From the NCBI RefSeq assembly GCF_006874645.1, contig NZ_CP030082.1:2852001-2916000 (forward strand): DNA of 64,000 nt. The letters are read 5' to 3'. Shown here in pieces: positions 51,870 through 60,397 of the stretch. Within the stretch, counting starts at the first letter, position 1. Each line of letters begins with the position of its first letter. Position numbers and translations under genes: made by a program. The stretch comes from Bdellovibrio sp. ZAP7. Lineage in GTDB: Bacteria; Bdellovibrionota; Bdellovibrionia; Bdellovibrionales; Bdellovibrionaceae. The notes under the pieces were generated by a model that saw nothing but the letters and a program-made list of their open reading frames with translations, was not told the origin of the DNA and ran no database searches.

Positions 51870-51906
51870 AAATAAAAAACCAGCGTCCCTTTCAATCACT
51901 GAAAGG
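51870..51906 (-). terminator. Probable terminator of the AMP nucleosidase gene
   Basis: CCTTTC/GAAAGG stem with a seven-base loop; on the minus strand GGGACGCTGG and then TTTTTTATTTT follow. Confidence 0.5.
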
Positions 51907-51935
51907 ATGGATTGTCAGAAAACAGCGGGCAAAGA

Positions 51936-52709
51936 CTAATCGAAGCGTAAATGCTTAACAGATTCGCCTGAATCTCTTAGTTCACGAAGAGCATCGATCC
52001 CGATGTTCAAGTGTTTATCGACGAAGTTCGTCGTTACTTTCTTGTCGCTTTCCTCGGTTTTTACACCGTCAGGAATCATCGGGTTATCAGATACCAACAA
52101 CAAAGCTCCACGCGGGATTTCGTTTACAAAACCGGTCACGAAGATCGTCGCTGTTTCCATATCCACGGCCATCGCGCGGGTTTTAGTTAGGTACTCTTTG
52201 AACTGCTCATCATGTTCCCAAACGCGACGGTTTGTCGTGTAAACTGTGCCCGTCCAATAATCGCAGTTGTGTTTCGCAATCATCGAGGAAACTGCACGCT
52301 GCATACGGAAAGATGGCAAAGCCGGGATTTCAGCAGGAAGGTATTCATTACTTGTTCCCTCGCCGCGAATCGCAGCGATCGGCAAAATAAAGTCACCTAA
52401 TTGATTTTTCTTTTTAAGACCACCGCATTTACCCAAGAACAAAACGGCCTTAGGATTGATGGCAGAGAGAAGATCCATACAAGTAGCAGCCAGCGCCGAA
52501 CCCATGCCGAAATTAAGGATCGTGATATTTTCCGCCGTCGCACTTTGCATTGGGCGATCCAAACCTTGGACCGGAACATTGAATTTTTCTGCAAACATTT
52601 TTACGTAATTGCCAAAGTTCGTAAGCAAAATATAGTGGCCGAACTCATTCAAAGGGACGCCTGTGTAGCGAGGCAGCCAGTTGTCTACAATTTCCTTTTT
52701 TGTTTTCAT
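51936..52709 (-). CDS. amn: AMP nucleosidase
   Basis: 257 aa of the nucleoside phosphorylase fold. Features: YILLTNFGNYVKMFAEKF, ITILNFGMGSALAATCMDLL (phosphate/base site), AVLFLGKCGGLKK, and AMAVDMETATIFVTGF with the conserved Asp/Met-Glu of the ribose site. It hydrolyses AMP to adenine and ribose 5-phosphate. It lacks the N-terminal regulatory domain of E. coli Amn (484 aa), like the short form in other groups. The gene is divergent from the pirin gene, 78 bases apart. It would serve recycling of prey nucleotides; that is inference. Confidence 0.86.
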   Translation of the reverse strand: MKTKKEIVDNWLPRYTGVPLNEFGHYILLTNFGNYVKMFAEKFNVPVQGLDRPMQSATAENITILNFGMGSALAATCMDLLSAINPKAVLFLGKCGGLKKKNQLGDFILPIAAIRGEGTSNEYLPAEIPALPSFRMQRAVSSMIAKHNCDYWTGTVYTTNRRVWEHDEQFKEYLTKTRAMAVDMETATIFVTGFVNEIPRGALLLVSDNPMIPDGVKTEESDKKVTTNFVDKHLNIGIDALRELRDSGESVKHLRFD

Positions 52710-52787
52710 TCTTATCCTTAACTTTTCTATCGTCAGATGAATTGATCAAGGATAGCATGCTTTTACCGCACAGAAAAGGGGCATTAT

Positions 52788-53672
52788 ATGAGCGTCACTG
52801 AAAACAGCATTCTAATGGAGATTCCTCCGCGTCTACTTTCATTGGGTGGCGGTTCTGAAGTGCATCGCATGATTCCCTACGCTAAGAAGCGCATGGTCGG
52901 ACCGTTTATCTTTTTCGATTATTTTCCCGCAACAGAATTCGCTCCCCAGCAGGGAATTCACGTGCGTCCTCATCCCCACATTGGGCTTTCAACATTGAGT
53001 TATCTTTTAGAGGGACAAGTTCTGCACCACGATAGCCTCGGGAACAAACAATTACTCAATCCCGGAGATGTGAATTGGATGACAGCGGGGGAAGGAATAT
53101 CCCATTCCGAAACCACGCCGGCTCATTTGAAAGACATTCCTCACCGTTTGCACTTGCTGCAATTTTGGGTGGCACTGCCACTGGCTGAAGAAGATCGCAA
53201 GCCAAGCTTCAACCATCATCCCAAATCCACCATCCCCCGCTTTAAAGTGAAAGATGCGGATGTCCTGATGATTGCTGGCGCAGCTTTGGACCACGCCTCC
53301 CCCGTCGAAGTTTTTTCAGATCTGTTCTTCATGGATGTTCACTTGAAAAAGGACAAAGAATTTTACTTTAATCCAAAGGGTGACGAACTGGCGTTTTATA
53401 TTTTGAAAGGCAGCCTTAAAGTCGGCGAAAAGGTCATTCCGCCGGATGATTTTGTGGTCTTAAACCAGGGCTCGGCCTTACATGTGTTTGCTGCCGAAGA
53501 TTGTCAGTTTATTGTTTTGGGAGGCACCCCCCTCCCAGAGCCTCGCCATATTTATTGGAATTTTGTTTCCTCCTCCAAAGAGAAGATCGAAGTCGCCAAA
53601 GCGAAATGGGCAAGCTTAGAATTTCCTCAGGTCCCAGGCGAGCCCGACATCATTCCTCTGCCCGAAACATAG
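52788..53672 (+). CDS. Pirin-family cupin protein
   Basis: 294 aa with two cupin domains. Metal residues are intact in the N-terminal cupin: RPHPHIGLST (two His), then HSETT with His and Glu after TAGEGISH. Motifs GPFIFFDYFPA and LQFWVALPL are typical. Some pirins have quercetinase activity; others act as regulators. Which applies here cannot be told. Confidence 0.9.
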   Translation: MSVTENSILMEIPPRLLSLGGGSEVHRMIPYAKKRMVGPFIFFDYFPATEFAPQQGIHVRPHPHIGLSTLSYLLEGQVLHHDSLGNKQLLNPGDVNWMTAGEGISHSETTPAHLKDIPHRLHLLQFWVALPLAEEDRKPSFNHHPKSTIPRFKVKDADVLMIAGAALDHASPVEVFSDLFFMDVHLKKDKEFYFNPKGDELAFYILKGSLKVGEKVIPPDDFVVLNQGSALHVFAAEDCQFIVLGGTPLPEPRHIYWNFVSSSKEKIEVAKAKWASLEFPQVPGEPDIIPLPET

Positions 53673-53800
53673 GAAAACTGTCTGAAAAGCTGACACCTCT
53701 AAATAAATTTCCCGTGAGTACTCATTGAGCTCCTGTAATGGATAAGACGGAGTGGTTTTGTGATAAAACTGCTTCGTTATTTTATTAATCAGGAGATTTC

Positions 53801-54607
53801 ATGAAACTTCTTATTTCTTTTTTCATCTTAGCTTGCACTATTCAGGCAAATGCGACTGTTTACGACTATGGCGTCGAAATGGTCAGACCGGATGGTTGTG
53901 AATTCAGATGGCCCTTCCATGAACAGGGCACACCCGAACCAGAAGGCGTCGCGTGGAAAGGCAAATGCGTCGGCAACAAGGCTGAAGGATATGGTCTGAT
54001 GTTTGAGATGAATTCATCCACGTCCTATTTTATGCGCTATTCTGCCGGTAAAAATCATCCATTTGTTATGGAAATCAAAAACGGTGTAGCGAAACCTGTT
54101 TTCCTTTCTGCAACTGGTGTGGGCGTAACGCCCGACTATGACGGCTGCCGTAAATATAAAAAGGAATGCGATCTTCATGTTCAGATGTACAATGAAATGA
54201 AGTCGTCACTTCCAAAAAATCCATATGCTGGTAAATCTGACAACAATTCCGGCAAAAACTCTGGGTCCTCATCTGGTGGCGGAAATTCTTCTTCGTCAGT
54301 TGGCGCTCTAGGTCCTGTCACACCTCCTCCTGCTGATTTCTTAAGAGCTATTAAAGGTGAGCGTGTTGCTTGTACCGAAGCAGCTTTGGGGGCGCTGGGT
54401 AACAAAATGATGGACAAATATGGTGCTGAGCTTCGTACCAATAGTATGTGTACAGTGGCTCGCGGGACTGCGAAGGCTCATTACGAAGTGATCATTTCGA
54501 TTGAAAAAAGCTGTCCTCCAGAAAAAATTCCCCAGGTGGCAGATATGCAACCGCTACGGGAAGTATTGCAAAGTGCCTTGGACACCATTCACTTCTCTTG
54601 CCCCTAG
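53801..54607 (+). CDS. Secreted protein of unknown function with Ser/Gly linker
   Basis: 268 aa: signal peptide (LLISFFILACTIQANA), N-terminal beta-rich domain with a MORN-like loop (GKCVGNKAEGYGLMFEM), a Ser/Gly/Asn linker (about residues 148-170) and a C-terminal helical domain. Six or more cysteines (DGCEF, GKCVG, DGCRK, KECDL, VACTE, SMCTV, SCPP, SCP) are distributed over both domains. No named family. AGGAG precedes the ATG. Confidence 0.78.
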   Translation: MKLLISFFILACTIQANATVYDYGVEMVRPDGCEFRWPFHEQGTPEPEGVAWKGKCVGNKAEGYGLMFEMNSSTSYFMRYSAGKNHPFVMEIKNGVAKPVFLSATGVGVTPDYDGCRKYKKECDLHVQMYNEMKSSLPKNPYAGKSDNNSGKNSGSSSGGGNSSSSVGALGPVTPPPADFLRAIKGERVACTEAALGALGNKMMDKYGAELRTNSMCTVARGTAKAHYEVIISIEKSCPPEKIPQVADMQPLREVLQSALDTIHFSCP

Positions 54608-54631
54608 TAAGGTTTAAAAACTTAAAATCTG

Positions 54632-54663
54632 AAAAGCCCCTGCGAACGCGGGGGCTTTTTTTT
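54632..54663 (+). terminator. Rho-independent terminator
   Basis: Very long stem AAAAGCCCCTGCG/CGCGGGGGCTTTT (one wobble) with a two-base AA gap at the top, then T-tract. Confidence 0.93.
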
Positions 54664-54739
54664 ACCATTAAGACGCGGCGGCGCATTACGGTATCATTTG
54701 ATTTACATTAGGCATCATGGGTAGTCTTGCGGTGGATGT

Positions 54740-54816
54740 GCGGCTGTAGTTCAGCTGGATAGAGCACCTGGCTTCGAACCAGGGGGTCGGGAGTTCGAAT
54801 CTCTCCAGCCGCACCA
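54740..54816 (+). tRNA. tRNA-Arg (anticodon TCG)
   Basis: 77 nt with encoded CCA. Acceptor GCGGCTG/CAGCCGC (7 bp), D-arm with AGTTCAGCTGG and GAGC, anticodon stem CCTGG/CCAGG around the loop CTTCGAA (TCG, reads CGA/CGG), T-loop GTTCGAATC. It stands alone, 32 bases after a GC-rich promoter-like stretch. A frame on the opposite strand is a shadow. Confidence 0.96.
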
Positions 54817-54936
54817 TTTTTTTCGCCGAGCTAAAGCTATCAATTGCCTTGCAGCATTTCATCCCGACCTCTTTCGATTGACCCCATTGTTGAATCCAAA
54901 TAGCTCTTATATGTCTTAATAATTTAAGGAGCATAT

Positions 54937-55617
54937 ATGAGAAAATTGGTTTCTATCGTGGCTTTCATGACTTTCGCCGGCGTTGCAGCTCAGGCATCTT
55001 CTATCAACGTGCATGGCACTTGGGGCACTGATTCAGTTAACTGGGAAATTCGTGGCGACGAAAAACAACAAACTTGGAATTTGACGACCGGTTCAGCGCA
55101 AAAAGTTTTGGCGATCCAAACTGAAGCGAACAACGTCCAAATCACTTCTGCTGATGGCAAGTCTGCTTTGGCAATTTCTTATGCTCCCACAACAACGCTA
55201 TTCAAAGGCCAACTTGATGGCCGCGCGGTTGACTTGAAAGTGGATCACACAAACAACGGTACTCACTGGTTTGCGGGAGTTTTCAAAGACCACCGCCCGT
55301 CTTTGCGTATCGATGTTCCGCAAAATGAAAAAGAAGGCCGTGCCACGGGTTTCTATAAAAATGAATTGGCCGATCTTTACATCATTCCTACAAAAATGGG
55401 TTACTACCTTAAAGGTTACATGAACGGTTACTGGATCGATCTTGATATCAAAAAGAACGAAGACAAAACATATTCTTTCGAGGGCGCCTACCTTAACAAG
55501 AGAATGTCTTTGTCAGTAACGGCGGATACAGCGATTGATGACGTGATTGAGTATCTTTTGCTGGATATGCCACTTCCAGGGATCGACTTTTTGAATCTTA
55601 AGAAAGATGGATTCTAA
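54937..55617 (+). CDS. Secreted beta-rich protein of unknown function
   Basis: 226 aa with signal peptide (LVSIVAFMTFAGVAAQA). The mature protein is built of repeats of beta hairpins of the NWEIRGDEKQQTWNLTTG, LYIIPTKMGYYLKGYMNGYW type. No family recognised. AAGGAG in TTTAAGGAGCATATATG supports the start; a short CTTAA/TTAAG hairpin holds part of it. First of three consecutive genes for small secreted proteins after the tRNA. Confidence 0.8.
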   Translation: MRKLVSIVAFMTFAGVAAQASSINVHGTWGTDSVNWEIRGDEKQQTWNLTTGSAQKVLAIQTEANNVQITSADGKSALAISYAPTTTLFKGQLDGRAVDLKVDHTNNGTHWFAGVFKDHRPSLRIDVPQNEKEGRATGFYKNELADLYIIPTKMGYYLKGYMNGYWIDLDIKKNEDKTYSFEGAYLNKRMSLSVTADTAIDDVIEYLLLDMPLPGIDFLNLKKDGF

Positions 55618-55638
55618 GGGCAATTGACACACTCACCA

Positions 55639-55676
55639 AGACTCCTCATCATAAAAGGATAAGGAGTCTATGATGA
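55639..55676 (+). promoter_or_regulatory. Leader in which the ribosome site is sequestered
   Basis: AGACTCCT (55639-55646) is fully complementary to AGGAGTCT (55662-55669), which contains the ribosome site of the next gene. In the same leader TCATCAT (55646-55652) is complementary to ATGATGA over the start codons (55670-55676). The order A-B-A'-B' makes the two pairings compete. Confidence 0.5.
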
Positions 55677-56155
55677 AATCACTTTTGTCCGTACTTGCGC
55701 TTTCTGCTATTTCTGTTATTGCACATGCTGATGAAGGCAAGATGCCATCCCCACCTTTTAAATCTGATTACGGTAAATATGAAATCACGGGTTGCGCTGG
55801 TCAAACTTTCCAATTGGACTGCAAGCTTAAATCTGTGACTATTGGTGCGGCAAATCCCGATACAAATCCCAAAGGTAAAGGCCCCTCTGTGGGATTCGTG
55901 TTCAAATCGGAAACAGATGCCATTGTGAAAAGTGATATCTGGCTTTCAGCTTCAGACAAATACGAAGAGGAAGACGATAAGCATACTCTGACAACAGACA
56001 AAACTAAAAACACGACGAACTGGAGTGAAGAGTCCCAGGAAATCACTTTGGACAAATCAGACGCCAAAGAGTGGACTTTGACATTCGTCGTGAATCGCGA
56101 AAACCTGGGTAAAAAGATCAAGCGTCAGATCGAATTTAAAATTAAGAAAAAATAA
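55670..56155 (+). CDS. Small secreted protein of unknown function
   Basis: 161 aa with signal peptide (SLLSVLALSAISVIAHA). The mature protein is Lys/Asp/Thr-rich (KTKNTTNWSEESQEITLDK), beta-rich, two cysteines (TGCAGQTFQLDCKL). No family recognised. ATGATG doublet start with AAGGAG upstream (the first is preferred); translation may be controlled by the leader hairpin. Confidence 0.78.
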   Translation: MMKSLLSVLALSAISVIAHADEGKMPSPPFKSDYGKYEITGCAGQTFQLDCKLKSVTIGAANPDTNPKGKGPSVGFVFKSETDAIVKSDIWLSASDKYEEEDDKHTLTTDKTKNTTNWSEESQEITLDKSDAKEWTLTFVVNRENLGKKIKRQIEFKIKKK

Positions 56156-56160
56156 TCCCG

Positions 56161-56203
56161 CTCAATCTCTCCTTGTGACAGATTGAGTTCACAAGGAGAA
56201 CTT
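56161..56203 (+). promoter_or_regulatory. Bistable leader with SD-sequestering helix
   Basis: Two mutually excluding helices: I, CTCAATCT (56161-56168) with AGATTGAG (56180-56187); II, CTCCTTGTGA (56169-56178) with TCACAAGGAG (56189-56198). Helix II is a perfect 10-bp pairing that includes the whole AAGGAG ribosome site of the next gene. Gaps of only 0-1 base exclude both forming as a pseudoknot, so they should alternate. No ligand known. Confidence 0.58.
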
Positions 56204-56911
56204 ATGAACAAGATTTTGATTATCGCCGCGTGCCTGGTGGCTCAAGGCGTGCACGCCGCAGACTCGCGTGATTTCGATGCCAATGGACTGACGAAGGTTT
56301 CCGTTGAAAACTACAATGGTGAAGTGACCATCAACGCTGCCGACGGTTCAAAATCCATCGTGACAATCACGAAAAACACAATGCCTGACATGTGCAAAGT
56401 AAACGCTGAACGCTCAGGTACAAAACTATCCATCGAAGTAAAACGCAAGGGCAAAGCTGATTGCCAAGTCGATATGGATATCAAAGTTCCTAAAATGGTA
56501 AAATTGGATTTGGAAGTTGGGACCGGAAAAGTTTCCATCAAAGGCACTCAAGGACACCTGAGCTTTAAAATGGGTGCAGGTTCCTTTATAGCGGATGGCA
56601 GCTTTGACAGTGTTGAAGGAAAAACTGGAGCTGCTACGACTGAAATCAAAGGCATCACGGGAGACACTGAATTTAAAACTGGTAGCGGCAATGTGACCTT
56701 GCAATATTCATCCTTGCCACAAAAAGGAAAATTGGAATTCAAAAATGGCAGTGGAAATTCCACGCTCCTTCTTCCTAAGGGCAGTCAGATCAATGCAAAA
56801 TTAACTGCATACACAGGTCACATGGAAAACGAATTCGGCTCCAACAAAGATGCTAAATTTTCTGTTGAAGCGAAATCCGGTTCTGGGGATTTAAAAGTAA
56901 AATCGTACTAA
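56204..56911 (+). CDS. DUF4097-like secreted protein
   Basis: 235 aa with signal peptide (ILIIAACLVAQGVHA). The mature part is a beta-helix-like series (KLDLEVGTGKVSIKGTQG, LSFKMGAGSFIADGSFDSV, TEFKTGSGNVTLQYSSL, LEFKNGSGNSTLLLPKGS), matching DUF4097 (putative adhesin/beta-helix). ATG at 56204 with AAGGAG six bases upstream; that site is inside the leader helix II. It converges with the GT2/acyltransferase gene (four bases overlap). Confidence 0.85.
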   Translation: MNKILIIAACLVAQGVHAADSRDFDANGLTKVSVENYNGEVTINAADGSKSIVTITKNTMPDMCKVNAERSGTKLSIEVKRKGKADCQVDMDIKVPKMVKLDLEVGTGKVSIKGTQGHLSFKMGAGSFIADGSFDSVEGKTGAATTEIKGITGDTEFKTGSGNVTLQYSSLPQKGKLEFKNGSGNSTLLLPKGSQINAKLTAYTGHMENEFGSNKDAKFSVEAKSGSGDLKVKSY

Positions 56912-58863
56912 GAACGAATTTTTGGAGCGTCCGAGAAGAAATTAAAGAAATTGAACCATTGTTCCGGGTACTGATTCATGACTTCTTCCAGGCGTAACAC
57001 GTATTGAGTGAGCAGGTTTCCAACCTGCTCATCTTTTGGCAAATGCGCCACAGAATCTGATTTAAATGTATAAACCTTGTACTTCAAATCTTCCGACTTA
57101 AATGCAAACACAAAATAGATCTCGGCCTGACTTGCTAAAGCTACGCGCATGGGCGTCGTATCAAAAGCAGCCAGCTTGCCAAAGAATAAACGCAAATCCA
57201 GACTGCGACTAACCGGACGGTCCCCCATCATCCCGACGAAGTGTCCCTCGTTCAAATGATCTTTGACCTTCAAAATCGTGTTTTCTGAAAGATTGAAAAA
57301 TACAACTTCAGCCTTACTGCTTTGAGAAGATTGATGAGTGTACTGTCCGGGAATTCCATGCATCACGGCGAGCATCTTTTTTTCTGAAGGCAATCCTGCA
57401 AAGAAAGTCATCGCAAGTTCCCACCCACCGACGTGGCTCGCAACTGCCACCAGTCCGTTCGGACTTGTTTCAACGTTTCGCACAAAGGCCTGAACACTTT
57501 CATCCAGTTCATACCCAAAGATAAGCTCCTGGCTTTCACGCTGAATGGCACGATCCACCAACGTCTGAGCGAAAACCATCAATTGCGCAAAAATCTTTCT
57601 TTGGCGCTGCCACCAGCTGTATTGGGGGCGCACAACTTTCCAATACTCATTGAAATACAAACGGGTTTTACGAGCGAAAAGGTAATAGTAGAAAACTACA
57701 AAATTTAAAAAGAAATAAGCAAAGCGCAGTCCCAGGGTCTTTAGCATTAAGCGCATGATCATAATACCGGTCGCATTCTTATTCTTCCCAGACCACCCCT
57801 TGGTATTTGCTTTCTCACGCCCGACCGTTTTTAGCATGTACATGGCAACGAACGCGATCACGCCTAGGCCCAATCCCAAAACGACGGAACCCAGTCCCCA
57901 AGCCGTCAAAAATCCTGCAGCTGAGTCATCATGTTTACCGATGACACCTTCACCGATGGCCTTAGAAGCCCAAACCAGGAATGGAATGAATGGGGGGAGC
58001 GAAATATTAGTTCCAACCCACATGTAAACGAAGTTCAAGCGGAAAACGAAACTGAACAGCCCCGCAATCCCCGTGTGCAGTCCATACAAAGGTGTCGCAC
58101 CAATGAATACACCCACGGCAAATGCCAATGAACTGCGAAAAGGAGAAGTCTGTTCGCGCATCATCGCTGCGACTGTCAGCACCGTATTCAGGATCGCGAT
58201 ACGTGTGTTGTCTTTGATTTTATGAAAATGGCTGACTCTTTTTTCCGGAGGAAAATATTTCACTGAAATCTTAACATTTTTGATCTCGACACTTCGCCAA
58301 ATCAGCCGAGTCAGAACTTCAATTTCAAAATCGTATCTGGTGCAGAAAAATTTCATGTTCTGCAAAAAGAACAGTGGATAAATTCGGTAACCACTTTGGG
58401 AGTCAGCCACCCCCACATCGGTTTGATAACGCACCCAAAAATTAGAAAACTTCTTACCGAAGGTGCTGGATCCCGGCACATTCTCCACTTGCATGTCGCG
58501 ATCACCGACAATCAAAGCCCACGGGTTTTCGCGCGCTGACTGCACCAGCAAAGACATATCCTTAGGATCGTGCTGATCATCGGCATCAATCGCAATAAAG
58601 TGCGAGAATCCACGGCGAAGAGTTTCTCTGAACCCCGTTTGGAGGGCGACGCCCTTTCCTTGATTTTGTGGATGACGAACGAAACTGACTCGGGGATGAC
58701 TGTCAGGGTATTTTCTTTTAAAAAGGTTTTCCACTGGAACATCAGAGCCATCGTCAATAATCAGAACAGGAAAATCACATTCCGCCAGACAGCGCTCGAT
58801 CACGCTGACCACGGTATTCGGATTATTGTAAACGGGAATCCCCACAACAAATCTGCAATTCAT
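56908..58863 (-). CDS. Fusion: GT2 glycosyltransferase, DUF2062 membrane module, LpxL-like acyltransferase
   Basis: 651 aa with three parts. Residues 1-225: GT2 of the dolichyl-phosphate type (VGIPVYNNPNTV, LIIDDGSD, AIDADDQHDP, SGYRIYPL), with intact acidic DAD. About 240-385: DUF2062-like helical membrane module (IGATPLYGLHTGIAGLFSFV, PPFIPFLVWASKAIGEG). About 395-651: LpxL/HtrB-like acyltransferase (VASHVGGWELA, H-x4-E/D-type active site; MHGIPGQYTHQ, MMGDRPVSRSLDLRLFFGK). Such fusions occur in aryl-polyene/flexirubin loci, where they attach acyl and sugar groups to the lipid head. One base separates it from the PlsC gene upstream. Confidence 0.87.
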   Translation of the reverse strand: MNCRFVVGIPVYNNPNTVVSVIERCLAECDFPVLIIDDGSDVPVENLFKRKYPDSHPRVSFVRHPQNQGKGVALQTGFRETLRRGFSHFIAIDADDQHDPKDMSLLVQSARENPWALIVGDRDMQVENVPGSSTFGKKFSNFWVRYQTDVGVADSQSGYRIYPLFFLQNMKFFCTRYDFEIEVLTRLIWRSVEIKNVKISVKYFPPEKRVSHFHKIKDNTRIAILNTVLTVAAMMREQTSPFRSSLAFAVGVFIGATPLYGLHTGIAGLFSFVFRLNFVYMWVGTNISLPPFIPFLVWASKAIGEGVIGKHDDSAAGFLTAWGLGSVVLGLGLGVIAFVAMYMLKTVGREKANTKGWSGKNKNATGIMIMRLMLKTLGLRFAYFFLNFVVFYYYLFARKTRLYFNEYWKVVRPQYSWWQRQRKIFAQLMVFAQTLVDRAIQRESQELIFGYELDESVQAFVRNVETSPNGLVAVASHVGGWELAMTFFAGLPSEKKMLAVMHGIPGQYTHQSSQSSKAEVVFFNLSENTILKVKDHLNEGHFVGMMGDRPVSRSLDLRLFFGKLAAFDTTPMRVALASQAEIYFVFAFKSEDLKYKVYTFKSDSVAHLPKDEQVGNLLTQYVLRLEEVMNQYPEQWFNFFNFFSDAPKIRS

Positions 58864-58864
58864 A

Positions 58865-59650
58865 CTACAATGCCGCCTTTACCTGGCCCCAAACACTGTC
58901 ACGCAGGTGAACAGCATCACGGTATTGGCTCGCATCCACAGCGGGAAGCAAATTGATTTTGACCGGTTGAAAAGGATGAATAAATAAATCCCCGCGCCCC
59001 ATCACCTGGTCCGTGCCTTGAATGGAAAGAGGCACCACCAGCGCCTGACTTTCAATAGCCAAAGAAAAAAATGCGGAACCAAACTTGTTCACCGAAGGGA
59101 ATCCTTTATCACAACGAGTGGTCTCGGGAAATATAAGCACCGAACGATTGCGCAGCAACAAGCGATCACGCAAAAGCTTTAATCCCACCATCAAGGAGTT
59201 CGGGCTGCCCTTTTCAACTGGGATAAATCCAGCCACCAGCATGAAGGGCGCAAAGAAGATATTATAAAAAAGGGAATGTTTCGCAAGACCACGCAGCCCA
59301 GGTATGTAAGAGATCAACAAAAAAGTATCCAGGTTGGAGCGATGATTTGCGACGAAGATAATTTTGCGAGTCTTATAGCGATCATAAAAACCGACAATTT
59401 CGTGCAAGTTGGTTTCGCAACGAAGCCACGGCTGAATCTTAAGCAAAAAGCGAATCGCCAAACACTGTACGTATTCGCCTGCATAGCGAATCCGATCCGA
59501 AGCCCATCGCCAAGGGGTGAACAATGCCGCCACAAGATAAATTGCAAACGTGAGCACATAGCCGAACAGGATACCGATCACGCCAATCGTCAGGGCAAAA
59601 TAAATTGACCAGAATATTCTATGAAACCTATAACTGACAGTGTTCGGCAT
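58865..59650 (-). CDS. PlsC-like acyltransferase
   Basis: 261 aa of the 1-acylglycerol-3-phosphate acyltransferase family: FVANHRSNLDTFLL (H-x4-D), FIPVEKG, LIFPETTRCDKG (FPEGTR-like) and VPLSIQG. A membrane segment precedes the domain (about residues 10-45). Start 59650 fits GGGTGA nine bases upstream. Divergent from the FabG gene, 30 bases apart, and co-transcribed with the fusion gene. Probably makes part of the lipid anchor of the locus product. Confidence 0.86.
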   Translation of the reverse strand: MPNTVSYRFHRIFWSIYFALTIGVIGILFGYVLTFAIYLVAALFTPWRWASDRIRYAGEYVQCLAIRFLLKIQPWLRCETNLHEIVGFYDRYKTRKIIFVANHRSNLDTFLLISYIPGLRGLAKHSLFYNIFFAPFMLVAGFIPVEKGSPNSLMVGLKLLRDRLLLRNRSVLIFPETTRCDKGFPSVNKFGSAFFSLAIESQALVVPLSIQGTDQVMGRGDLFIHPFQPVKINLLPAVDASQYRDAVHLRDSVWGQVKAAL

Positions 59651-59680
59651 GAAAATCACCCTAGCATAGGATTTCTTGAG

Positions 59681-60397
59681 ATGTCAAAAATTGCACTTGT
59701 CACCGGAGCTTCTTCAGGAATTGGTCGCGCCATCGCCATTCGCCTGGCACAGGACGGATTCAACCTCCGCGTGCATTACAACTCCAATCTCAAAGGTGCA
59801 GAAGAAACGTTGACTGAAGTAAAGAAGCACTCTCCGGAAAGCAGCCTTTTGCAATTTGATATGGCTGATGCCGAGCAAGTTGAAGCCGCCTTAAAAGACG
59901 TGGACGTTCATACACTGGTTAATAACGCTGGGATGCATATCGATGGTATGTCTGCATTGATGTCCAACGACGCCTTTGAAAAAGTCGTGAAAACGAATCT
60001 TTTTGGTCCCTTCTATATTTCTAAAATCTGTGCAAAAAAACTTTTGCTGAAACGCGCTGGCTGCATCGTGAATATCTCTTCATTGGCGGGACAAACCGGC
60101 AATGCAGGTCAGGTCAACTATGCAGCAAGCAAAGCGGGCTTGATCGCCATGACTAAAACCATGGCCGCTGAATTGGGCCCACGTGGAATTCGCGTGAATG
60201 GTGTGGCACCTGGTCTAATCGAAACGGAGATGATTACGAGCATTCCCCACCTGGAAATGCTGAAGAAACAAATTCCCATGGGACGTTTTGGAAATCCTGA
60301 CGAAGTGGCTGGAGTCGTTTCGTTCCTGTGCTCCAAAGATGCCACTTACGTGAATGGTCACACCATCAGCGTTAATGGCGGTCTGTTTCCGTCATAA
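59681..60397 (+). CDS. fabG: FabG-like 3-oxoacyl-ACP reductase
   Basis: 238-aa short-chain dehydrogenase. NADPH motif TGASSGIGRAIA, NNAG, catalytic Ser in NISSLAGQ and YAASKAG, and PG motif VAPGLIETEM. Reduces 3-oxoacyl-ACP intermediates; next to an acyl carrier protein and exporter, so probably belongs to the specialised chain-building pathway rather than primary fatty acid synthesis (inferred). Its 3' end overlaps the DUF3261 gene on the other strand by 26 bases. Confidence 0.9.
   Translation: MSKIALVTGASSGIGRAIAIRLAQDGFNLRVHYNSNLKGAEETLTEVKKHSPESSLLQFDMADAEQVEAALKDVDVHTLVNNAGMHIDGMSALMSNDAFEKVVKTNLFGPFYISKICAKKLLLKRAGCIVNISSLAGQTGNAGQVNYAASKAGLIAMTKTMAAELGPRGIRVNGVAPGLIETEMITSIPHLEMLKKQIPMGRFGNPDEVAGVVSFLCSKDATYVNGHTISVNGGLFPS

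Noticed and set aside
54740..54816. tRNA as an integration site
   Set aside because: No integrase, no partial tRNA copy and no direct repeat found downstream.
54686..54934. Open frame opposite the tRNA
   Set aside because: It runs through the tRNA-Arg in antisense; FELPTPWFEARCSIQLNYSRT is the typical translation of tRNA on the wrong strand.
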